Shown piece by piece: positions 7,898 through 13,853 of a stretch of DNA of 25,800 bases (position 1 is its first letter; the number at the start of each line of letters is the position of its first letter). Below the pieces are notes generated by a model. The model worked only from the letters and a program-made list of their open reading frames with translations. It had not been told where the DNA came from and made no database searches. Position numbers and translations under genes: made by a program. The DNA comes from a virus: positions 1 to 25,800 of the IMG/VR virus record IMGVR_UViG_3300042368_002229, one strand, 5' to 3'.

Positions 7898-8898
7898 ACT
7901 TCGTCCTCCCAAGCAAATCCAGTATCTAAGGCATCAAGTGCATGATGCATGTCTTTCAAATCTTCATCTTCTTCGCCACTGTCTTCTTCGTCCATCTCTT
8001 CGAACTCATCCATCTCTTCGTCCATTTCAGCATCTTCTTCTTTTAATTCCTCAAGCTCCTCATCTTCAGAGGATTCCTCTAACAAAGACTCAATTTCATG
8101 CATACAATCAAGAAGCTCCATAACTTCTTCTTCATCAAAACCTTCTTCATCTTCTAAAATTTCATCAAGTTGTTCTTTGCAGTCTTTGAGCAATACTAAG
8201 AGTTCTTCCCTGGACATGTCTTCTTCATCAGAGAAATCTTCGCCGTTATCTTCTTGAGTTTCTTCTACTGCCTCTTCGGATTCGTCCAACTCTTCTTCGT
8301 CATCTTTATCTTCATCGTCTGCTGCAAATTCATCAGGTGAGCCCATATACTCTCTTAAACTTGGATTGTTTTCATATTTACCCTTCCAATAACTAGGAGA
8401 TTCGGGCTCGATCATTGAAAGACTTTCTTCTGCACTTTCTTCTGCAGGTGTAGATTTAGAAGGACTTTTTTGGAGTGATCTGAAAAAATCTTCTAAATCA
8501 TCTGCATTAGAAGAGTCCATTTCAGATAATATTTCATCTGCTAATTCTACAGATTCTTCTGCTTCTTTTAATAATTTATTAGATGCAATTAGTAATAAAG
8601 AAGCTGCCTTATCAAATCCTTGAACGTCTAATTCTTCAGATGTTTCAAGAATCATATTAAACATTTCATTTGCAGATTTTGATTTCATATCGTTGCAGCT
8701 GGAGCAATCGCTAGAACATTTTGTTCCTGCTTTTCTGCATTTGCAACCCTGTCCACAATCGCAATCTGCCCCGCATTCAGAACAGCAAGATGCTTTAACT
8801 TTTTTGGCTTTCTTGGCAGCAGTTTTACCAAAACCAAAAGATGGATTGGAAATTAAAGAATCCATTTCAGCAGCAACTAAATTACTAATTTTTTTCAT
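7894..8898 (-). CDS. Metallothionein-like Cys cluster fused to a very acidic tail
   Basis: 334 aa; AGGGA lies 6 nt before ATG at 8898. After a basic Lys/Ala stretch (25-36) come ten cysteines in 31 residues: C38, C39, C42, C46, C48, C52, C54, C61, C65, C68, including CDC and CKC, the C-x-C spacing typical of metallothioneins. Residues about 76-112 carry the helical module (LDVQGFDKAASLLLIASNKL). From about 195 to 330 nearly every other residue is Asp or Glu, with a hydrophobic ending (LDALDTGFAWEDEV). The acidic tail resembles DNA-mimic or scaffold-type sequences. Metal binding is inferred from Cys spacing only. No known phage family is recognised with this combination. It is the third gene downstream of the core-protein terminator. 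Confidence 0.85.
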   Translation of the reverse strand: MKKISNLVAAEMDSLISNPSFGFGKTAAKKAKKVKASCCSECGADCDCGQGCKCRKAGTKCSSDCSSCNDMKSKSANEMFNMILETSEELDVQGFDKAASLLLIASNKLLKEAEESVELADEILSEMDSSNADDLEDFFRSLQKSPSKSTPAEESAEESLSMIEPESPSYWKGKYENNPSLREYMGSPDEFAADDEDKDDEEELDESEEAVEETQEDNGEDFSDEEDMSREELLVLLKDCKEQLDEILEDEEGFDEEEVMELLDCMHEIESLLEESSEDEELEELKEEDAEMDEEMDEFEEMDEEDSGEEDEDLKDMHHALDALDTGFAWEDEV

Positions 8899-8906
8899 CT
8901 TTATCC

Positions 8907-9182
8907 CTATTTAACTAATCCGTAGAGTTGACCAACATGTTTAACTTCTTCATCTGAAGAGGCTTCAATTAATGAAATTGCTGCTGCTTTTAAAGCTGTA
9001 GCAGTTTTTGACATGCCTCTTTTATTTAACTCGATTGCCATTTCTGCAATTTTAGCAACGGCTAAAGAAGTTGAATTATTTTTTTCTTCTAAAATAGAGG
9101 CTGTCTTAATGGAAGCAGTTTTAACAGATTCGCTTGCTAAAATGCCATTCATTTCTATATCTAAATTAAACTCTGGTTTCAT
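8907..9182 (-). CDS. Small Ala/Lys/Thr-rich helical protein
   Basis: 91 aa, ending at TAG. AGGA lies 7 nt before ATG at 9182. The N-terminus has a short repeat (VKTASIKTASIL). Residues about 40-75 form two helices around LNKRGMSKTATALKAA, one of the clearest copies of the module shared by this gene group. It is the first gene after the terminator hairpin at 9201-9245, with no room for a separate promoter, so expression probably depends on read-through from the core gene. Function unknown; a small internal head or scaffold-associated protein would fit. Confidence 0.8.
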   Translation of the reverse strand: MKPEFNLDIEMNGILASESVKTASIKTASILEEKNNSTSLAVAKIAEMAIELNKRGMSKTATALKAAAISLIEASSDEEVKHVGQLYGLVK

Positions 9183-9200
9183 TCATTATCCTATAGTCGA

Positions 9201-9245
9201 AAAAATAAGAAGGGCAAACTCTATATCTATGCTAGAGTTTGCCCT
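9201..9245 (-). terminator. Strong intrinsic terminator after the protease/core gene
   Basis: AGGGCAAACTCTA (9211-9223) pairs perfectly with TAGAGTTTGCCCT (9233-9245) around a 9-nt loop, giving a 13-bp stem. On the minus strand it is followed at once by TCTTATTTTTT. It lies 30 nt past the stop of the 1196-aa gene. On the plus strand the sequence after the stem is only moderately T-rich, so activity is chiefly for minus-strand transcripts. Only about 28 nt separate it from the next ATG, so it probably reduces rather than abolishes downstream transcription. Confidence 0.85.
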
Positions 9246-9274
9246 AATTATTTAATATTTCTTACTGACGTTTA

Positions 9275-11764
9275 TCAATATTTGCGGTTAGCAAAAGCTG
9301 CTGCAAATTCTGTGACAAGATCATTTGATTCGGTTGAAGCCGTTGCAATGAGTTCTTCGCTCATTAAACCAATTTGTGGCATTGCATAAGATGCGTTGCG
9401 TGTCATTGGTGTACGTTCAACGTGTTTCTTCATGGATTCAAAACCTGCGTCGTTGAAGCTCATGAGTTCATCAACTTGTTCTTTGATAGCATGTTTGTCA
9501 CGTCCGATGAGACCTTTGGTTGCCATTTCGTTAGCAAGGTCATAGGCGCGAGCAATTTTAACACGGAATGTTTCCATGTTTTCTGCTTTTTTAGCTTGAG
9601 CATGTTCTGAAGTTAATTCTGCTGCAAATTCTTTGCTAGCTTTATCTTTGGATTGACCGTAGAAGTCTTTCCAGTATTTAACTGCAGTTGCATCAAGACC
9701 TGCTTTAACGAGTTGATCAACTTCAGATGCTTCGATACGACCGGCTGTAACAAGTTTCTGGATATCTTCTGCTGCTTTCTTGGTTTTTGCAGAAACTTCT
9801 TTTGTTGCTACTTCATGGGTGGCTTCAGCAACTTCTTCGAGAGTTTCTACTTTGGCTCCTTCGCCTTTCATTCCTGAAAGAACTGGACCGCCTTTACCGT
9901 GTGCGTCTTGAAGAATTTTGCTGAACTGCATTGCTTTAGCAGCTTGTTTTGCACGATATGCTGCGCGACCTTCTTTGGTGGTAAGGTCATCTGAGGCAAG
10001 TGCAGCTTTGGCGTCTTCTGCGTTTTGGAATTCCATAGTTTTTCCTGATTTATCTGTTACTTTAACGGGACCATGATGAACGTCATCAGCTGCATCGTCT
10101 GAATCCATCATTGCAAGGATATCATCAACTGAAAGTTCATCGCCTTTATCCATGTCCATCATATGATGTTTATCCATCATGTGATCTGCGCCCATCATAT
10201 GATCTTTATCCATCATGTGATGCATGTCTTTTTTGCTCATGTGGTCCTTTGCTGCTCCATCATCTGCTAATGATGTTGGGTTATATGGTTGTGGCTTTGC
10301 GGTTGGTGCAGATGTGCCAGTAACTGCGCCTACCATTTTCAAAACTGCTTCAAGTTCTTTTTTAGCAGCGGGGGAGGCGGTTGGGCTGGCTAACATTTTT
10401 TGTAACTCAGCAAAAGATCTTGAGGCGGGTTTTGGTGCGCTTGATGTAATTTTATCTTCTGGTAATTTTACATTTTGTGCAACTTTAACCATGCGAACTT
10501 CTTGTTTTGCTTGTTTGACAAGTACTTCTGTTGAAGAAGCATATTTGCTAAATGCGCTCATAAGAGTGTATGCATCGGCAATAACTTCGCGTGCTGCTGC
10601 TTTGCTTTCTGCAACTGTATCTAGTACTTCAGCAGAAGCGTTCTTTACAAGAACTTGTCTTGCAAGTCTAAGTTCATCAATAACGCCAGCTAATTTAACA
10701 GATGTTTCTTTCATTGCTGAAAGAATTGTTCTGCCAAGTTTTTTCTGCATTGCCATGAGAGAAGCTGTTGTTGGAGATAATGCAGGTGATTGTGCAAGAC
10801 CTTCAAGTTCAGGAGTTGGTGATTCTGCAGCTTTTTCAGTGAGAAGTGCTTCTACACCTTTGCGAAGATCTGCGTGGAGTTCTTCGAGTTTGTCAAGTAA
10901 TCCAGGAAGGTCTTTAGCTGGGTCTCCAGATACGCCTGCTGCTGGTTTTTCTGCTGGCTCTTCGCCCATTTCAGGAAGTTCTGGCATTTCTGGCATAGCT
11001 AAATCTGCTGGAGCAGGAGCTGCTGGAGCGGCTGGTGCTGCGGGAGCAGGTGCAGCCTGAGCGGATTTGTACATGCTGGCAACTTTTTCTAGACCATTGC
11101 TGCGGATTTTTGCAATTAATGAACGACCAAAGCCTTCATTTGCAACGCTGTCATAAAGTGCAACTGTGCGACCGGCAGTGATTTCATTAACACTTGCTGA
11201 GAATACAAGTTTTTTGTCTGCAAATACTTCCCAACGTGAATTAGCAAGATCGTCATTGCCATTTGCAGAAGCTGCTTTTAAGAATCTAGCGGTGAGTTTT
11301 GCGCGAGAAAGCATTTGCTTCTTTTCTAGATCTTTGGGGAAAAGACCATCAACGGCACCTGTATCTGGGAATGGAGGAGCGCCTACCATTTGTTTATCCT
11401 GAGTGTTGCGGATTTTATCTGCATCTTCTTTTGGATATGTTTGTGGTTCGTTAGCTCCACCGCCACCTTGGAAGTAAGCTTGCTTTTTAGCAAGATTTGC
11501 TTTTGCAGCTTCTAATGCTGCTTGACGACGAATTGAACGCATTTCTTCTTCTGCTAAACGTTGTAATCTGCGTTTGCGTGCTTCTTCTGTTTCGCCAAAA
11601 GATTCATAACCAGGGTGCATTCCATCAACTGGACCGGTGTTCATTTGACCGACCATTTGTTTATCTTGGGTATTACGAACTTTTTCGGCATCTTCTTTTG
11701 GATATGTTTGTGGCTCGTTCATTCCGCCGCCACCTTGAAAATAAGCCTTTTTCTGAGTTGTCAT
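9275..11764 (-). CDS. Nested in-frame scaffold/core protein (829 aa) from an internal start
   Basis: Met368 of the 1196-aa frame is preceded by TAAGGATGAACAA directly before ATG (AAGGA at 11772-11776, 7-nt spacer), a better ribosome-binding site than many true starts here and nearly the same as that of the parent gene (AAGGATGATAA). By eye, codon choice changes around this point: downstream Arg is often CGT/CGC, with AAC, CAC and TTC frequent, whereas the protease part favours AGA/CGA, AAT and CAT. That is what an independently and highly translated product would show. The plan matches lambda C/Nu3, where scaffold is made from an in-frame start inside the protease gene. The product would be the internal scaffold, later digested. 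Not proven from sequence alone; the full-length fusion may also be made. Confidence 0.65.
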   Translation of the reverse strand: MTTQKKAYFQGGGGMNEPQTYPKEDAEKVRNTQDKQMVGQMNTGPVDGMHPGYESFGETEEARKRRLQRLAEEEMRSIRRQAALEAAKANLAKKQAYFQGGGGANEPQTYPKEDADKIRNTQDKQMVGAPPFPDTGAVDGLFPKDLEKKQMLSRAKLTARFLKAASANGNDDLANSRWEVFADKKLVFSASVNEITAGRTVALYDSVANEGFGRSLIAKIRSNGLEKVASMYKSAQAAPAPAAPAAPAAPAPADLAMPEMPELPEMGEEPAEKPAAGVSGDPAKDLPGLLDKLEELHADLRKGVEALLTEKAAESPTPELEGLAQSPALSPTTASLMAMQKKLGRTILSAMKETSVKLAGVIDELRLARQVLVKNASAEVLDTVAESKAAAREVIADAYTLMSAFSKYASSTEVLVKQAKQEVRMVKVAQNVKLPEDKITSSAPKPASRSFAELQKMLASPTASPAAKKELEAVLKMVGAVTGTSAPTAKPQPYNPTSLADDGAAKDHMSKKDMHHMMDKDHMMGADHMMDKHHMMDMDKGDELSVDDILAMMDSDDAADDVHHGPVKVTDKSGKTMEFQNAEDAKAALASDDLTTKEGRAAYRAKQAAKAMQFSKILQDAHGKGGPVLSGMKGEGAKVETLEEVAEATHEVATKEVSAKTKKAAEDIQKLVTAGRIEASEVDQLVKAGLDATAVKYWKDFYGQSKDKASKEFAAELTSEHAQAKKAENMETFRVKIARAYDLANEMATKGLIGRDKHAIKEQVDELMSFNDAGFESMKKHVERTPMTRNASYAMPQIGLMSEELIATASTESNDLVTEFAAAFANRKY

Positions 11765-12865
11765 TTGTTCATCCTTATTAAAACTGGAAAGTTTGTTAAT
11801 TCTTTCAAATATTGTGTCTAATTTATCAGAAATGTTTTTTAGTGCATATTCTGAAGATTTATCAGAAGCTTCTTTTCCTAATTGATTAGGTGAATTTTCT
11901 GATGGTTTGTCTTTTACTTCTTTCAATAATTCTTCAATTTGTGCTTTTAATGCACCTAATTGCTCTGTAGCTTCTTCTAAAGAAGATACCAATCCTTCCA
12001 TCTTGCCAGAAGTTTCTGGTTTTGATGTCTCTGATTCAGATGATTCTGATTCAGAGGCTTCGGGATCTTTTTTCAAGAATTCTTGTTCTTTTGCTTCAAC
12101 ATATTTAGCAATGCTATTAGCAGCTGCTATAATTGTTTTAATTTTTGCCTTTGGATCGGCACCATTTACAACAATGGATAATTCAATTGGGTTTAAATCC
12201 AAATTGACTTCACCATAACATGATTTATTTTTCATATGGTTACAGAAATCGGATTCTGTACGAGCCACATTGCCACAATCATAGCAAACTGCTTTGCCAA
12301 CACCTGTTCCCATAGAAACAGAGGCTGCATAACCAGTTGAAACTTTTCGTGCTAAATCTGGATAGTTCTTTTTATCCAAAGCACACAATGCAACTACTCT
12401 TTTTAATTTGTGATCATAATAAGTATCGACAATTAATCCTCGAATCATGTCAACAGAAGAGCTTTTATGATCTAAGCAAAGAGGTTTGCCAACCCATTTT
12501 TTATGAGCAGAAATAAGCTCTTGGGCGGGGAAGATATCAGAATTATTATTTTTATATGGTCTTATACTTGGATCATTGCTTTTCCAAATAACTCCATCGC
12601 CTTTTTTCTCCCACCAAACTTTAACGGGTTCGCCAGAAGCTGTAACTTTTAAGCTGCCATCTTCATTGATAGCTGAATGCTCAGCGGCGTGCATCATTAC
12701 TGCGCTAAAATAAAGAAAATCATCTCCTTTTGGAGCAATAATTTTTAATTCTTTGGCAATTTTTTCAAATTTATTTTGAATCTCTGGATCGGATAAAACG
12801 CTTTCAACGTCTTGAATATCCGATGCTGTAATTGAAATAGATTCACCAATTTTTACTAACGACAT
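9275..12865 (-). CDS. Prohead protease fused to a long scaffold/core region (1196 aa)
   Basis: AAGGA lies 7 nt before ATG at 12865. Residues about 50-245 look like a capsid maturation (prohead) protease: LCLDHKSS holds the likely catalytic His133 and STGYAASVSMG the likely Ser (S183 or S185), followed by a zinc-finger-like insert C194-x2-C197-x10-C208-x-H210-x5-C216 and ending LSIVVNGADP (229-238). Such 'VSMG + CxxCG + C.H' proteases occur in tailed-phage head operons. Residues 260-365 are a Ser/Glu linker and coiled coil. From 368 on come two near-identical repeats, a WEVFADKKLVFSASVNEI domain (545-600), an Ala/Pro linker (604-620), long helices, a His/Met-rich patch (875-905) and a helical C-terminus. 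The C-terminal part is helical like a scaffold, not an HK97 capsid fold. Typical proteases of this class are far shorter. Confidence 0.82.
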   Translation of the reverse strand: MSLVKIGESISITASDIQDVESVLSDPEIQNKFEKIAKELKIIAPKGDDFLYFSAVMMHAAEHSAINEDGSLKVTASGEPVKVWWEKKGDGVIWKSNDPSIRPYKNNNSDIFPAQELISAHKKWVGKPLCLDHKSSSVDMIRGLIVDTYYDHKLKRVVALCALDKKNYPDLARKVSTGYAASVSMGTGVGKAVCYDCGNVARTESDFCNHMKNKSCYGEVNLDLNPIELSIVVNGADPKAKIKTIIAAANSIAKYVEAKEQEFLKKDPEASESESSESETSKPETSGKMEGLVSSLEEATEQLGALKAQIEELLKEVKDKPSENSPNQLGKEASDKSSEYALKNISDKLDTIFERINKLSSFNKDEQMTTQKKAYFQGGGGMNEPQTYPKEDAEKVRNTQDKQMVGQMNTGPVDGMHPGYESFGETEEARKRRLQRLAEEEMRSIRRQAALEAAKANLAKKQAYFQGGGGANEPQTYPKEDADKIRNTQDKQMVGAPPFPDTGAVDGLFPKDLEKKQMLSRAKLTARFLKAASANGNDDLANSRWEVFADKKLVFSASVNEITAGRTVALYDSVANEGFGRSLIAKIRSNGLEKVASMYKSAQAAPAPAAPAAPAAPAPADLAMPEMPELPEMGEEPAEKPAAGVSGDPAKDLPGLLDKLEELHADLRKGVEALLTEKAAESPTPELEGLAQSPALSPTTASLMAMQKKLGRTILSAMKETSVKLAGVIDELRLARQVLVKNASAEVLDTVAESKAAAREVIADAYTLMSAFSKYASSTEVLVKQAKQEVRMVKVAQNVKLPEDKITSSAPKPASRSFAELQKMLASPTASPAAKKELEAVLKMVGAVTGTSAPTAKPQPYNPTSLADDGAAKDHMSKKDMHHMMDKDHMMGADHMMDKHHMMDMDKGDELSVDDILAMMDSDDAADDVHHGPVKVTDKSGKTMEFQNAEDAKAALASDDLTTKEGRAAYRAKQAAKAMQFSKILQDAHGKGGPVLSGMKGEGAKVETLEEVAEATHEVATKEVSAKTKKAAEDIQKLVTAGRIEASEVDQLVKAGLDATAVKYWKDFYGQSKDKASKEFAAELTSEHAQAKKAENMETFRVKIARAYDLANEMATKGLIGRDKHAIKEQVDELMSFNDAGFESMKKHVERTPMTRNASYAMPQIGLMSEELIATASTESNDLVTEFAAAFANRKY
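10151..10243 (-). repeat. His/Met-rich repeat tract (DHMM/HHMMD) in the core protein
   Basis: Residues about 875-905 of the fusion protein repeat short units such as DHMSKKDMHHMMDKDHMM and GADHMMDKHHMMDMD. At DNA level the words CATCATATGAT and CATCATGTGAT recur with 30-45 bp periodicity, so the tract probably grew by internal duplication. His and Met side chains could bind soft or borderline metals such as Cu, Ni or Zn; this is inference. Confidence 0.75.
11381..11479 (-). repeat. Second copy of the AYFQGGGG repeat in the core protein
   Basis: Residues 463-495 (AYFQGGGGANEP ... TQDKQMVG) repeat residues 374-406 with only a few conservative changes. Weaker similarity continues for about 12 residues (TGAVDGLFP against TGPVDGMHP). 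Copies are 89 residues (267 bp) apart. Confidence 0.9.
11648..11746 (-). repeat. First copy of the AYFQGGGG repeat in the core protein
   Basis: Residues 374-406 (AYFQGGGGMNEP ... TQDKQMVG), starting six residues after the internal start Met368, so this copy forms the very N-terminus of the nested product. The matching copy is at 11381-11479. Near-identity at protein level points to recent duplication or strong constraint. Confidence 0.9.
11765..11776 (-). promoter_or_regulatory. Internal ribosome-binding site for the nested core protein
   Basis: Minus strand reads AAGGATGAACAA then ATG. AAGGA with a 7-nt spacer matches the pattern at the starts of the genes at 12865 and 14962 (AAGGATGA in each), which argues that it is functional rather than chance. 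Confidence 0.65.
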
Positions 12866-12920
12866 TTATCATCCTTGTTTTAAATAAATATTTTCCTGAA
12901 TATACAAATTTAGCCATATA

Positions 12921-13055
12921 TTATTTCAATTTATCTTTGGAAGAATCTTTATTTTCTTCTTCGGCATTTTTTTGTATTTTTTCTTGTTCCTTCTTCATTT
13001 CTTCGGTGCTTAAAATTTTAATAGGAACAACATCACCAATTTTAATAAAAGCCAT
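12921..13055 (-). CDS. 44-aa ORF sharing its N-terminus with the protease
   Basis: A short frame from ATG (13053-13055) to TAA (12921-12923), preceded by TAAGGATAGT, a good SD. The product starts MAFIKIGDVVPIKIL, closely like the protease start MSLVKIGESISITA, then becomes a charged helix rich in Lys, Glu and Gln. It lies between two real genes with the same strand and spacing. It could be a small structural or regulatory peptide, or the remnant of a duplicated protease-gene start. The SD and the N-terminal match are the case for it being real. Confidence 0.6.
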   Translation of the reverse strand: MAFIKIGDVVPIKILSTEEMKKEQEKIQKNAEEENKDSSKDKLK

Positions 13056-13062
13056 ACTATCC

Positions 13063-13782
13063 TTACGTTGCTATTCTGGTAGCGTTTCTCAAATCTTGTG
13101 GATATGAAACCTTTTGAGAATCAGAGAAATTTAAACTTTGTGGTCTTTTTTTAATCTGTGGTAATTGACCACCTTCTGACTCATTTATTTTCTTATAAAT
13201 TTCTATAACAGTTGGTATTTTTTCTTCTAAATTTTCTTTATAATTATTATCAGAAATCCAACTATCACCTGCAATATTTTCTGACAAGTGTTTAATTATT
13301 CTATCTCTACAGAGTTCTTCTGTTTGGTTAATTTCTTTTCGAAGATTATCAATTGCCGCAATGAGTTTATCTTTAAACTCAGATATTGAATAATCGTCTA
13401 GTGTGTTAATTAGTTTTGATTTTGCTGAAAAAACATCAGAAATACTTTCTTTAAAAGTATTAATCAGTTCAATGCAATGAGTATCTGTAGAAAAATAATT
13501 TAAAGATTTTAAAGATTTAATAGAAATTTTTTGTAAAGTTGTAAAATGCTTTTTAACTTGTAATTTAATTAAATTTAATCTTCCACGAAATTTTATTAAA
13601 TCATCTTTTGGAATTGAATCTGCGGTTTTAAACGGATCGTATAATTTATCTAAATAATTTTTTATTATTGAAATAGAATTAATAACATAAGAGAAATTCT
13701 TAACAGCATGATTTGCAATTTCTTTTTCAGAATCAGGGACTTTAAAAGACATTTCTAATGCTGCAGCTAGTTTTGTAATCAT
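13063..13782 (-). CDS. Helical hypothetical protein (239 aa)
   Basis: 239 aa, strongly AT-rich, starting MITKLAAALEM. Nearly all helix by composition, with long heptad-like stretches around 20-120 and 120-165; the last 40 residues are Pro/Ser/Gln-rich and probably disordered. There is one Cys-containing turn (about 103) and no catalytic signature. No clear SD precedes ATG at 13782; the gene follows the only sizeable AT-rich gap in this stretch, so transcription may restart here. Its place just upstream of the protease/core gene suits a head-assembly or scaffold helper, but that is inference. Confidence 0.8.
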   Translation of the reverse strand: MITKLAAALEMSFKVPDSEKEIANHAVKNFSYVINSISIIKNYLDKLYDPFKTADSIPKDDLIKFRGRLNLIKLQVKKHFTTLQKISIKSLKSLNYFSTDTHCIELINTFKESISDVFSAKSKLINTLDDYSISEFKDKLIAAIDNLRKEINQTEELCRDRIIKHLSENIAGDSWISDNNYKENLEEKIPTVIEIYKKINESEGGQLPQIKKRPQSLNFSDSQKVSYPQDLRNATRIAT

Positions 13783-13853
13783 AGTTTTTACTTATAACAA
13801 GTATGTTTAAAATAATATATGAATATAATATATAATTGATAGCGTTAAACTAA
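13783..13853 (-). promoter_or_regulatory. AT-rich gap, candidate promoter region
   Basis: A 71-bp gap made almost only of A and T. On the minus strand it begins TTAGTTTAAC, a 10-mer also found upstream of the portal gene, and then has overlapping TATATT/ATTATAT words that could serve as -10 elements. No good sigma70 -35/-10 pair at normal spacing is visible. A phage-specific late promoter is possible. Confidence 0.35.

Noticed and set aside
7949-8257. Plus-strand Ser-rich open frame (102 codons)
   Set aside because: It is the exact antisense of the Asp/Glu-rich tail of the 334-aa protein; GAA/GAT codons read backwards give Ser/Phe codons.
10224-11060. Plus-strand 278-codon open frame
   Set aside because: It is antisense to the Ala/Pro- and helix-rich part of the core gene, has Ser/Ala-rich composition typical of a shadow frame, and shows no RBS or recognisable domain.
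11453-11480. AYFQ-G as a TEV-like protease site
   Set aside because: The likeness to ENLYFQ-G is limited to three residues; phage prohead proteases are not known to cut after Gln, so no cleavage claim is made.
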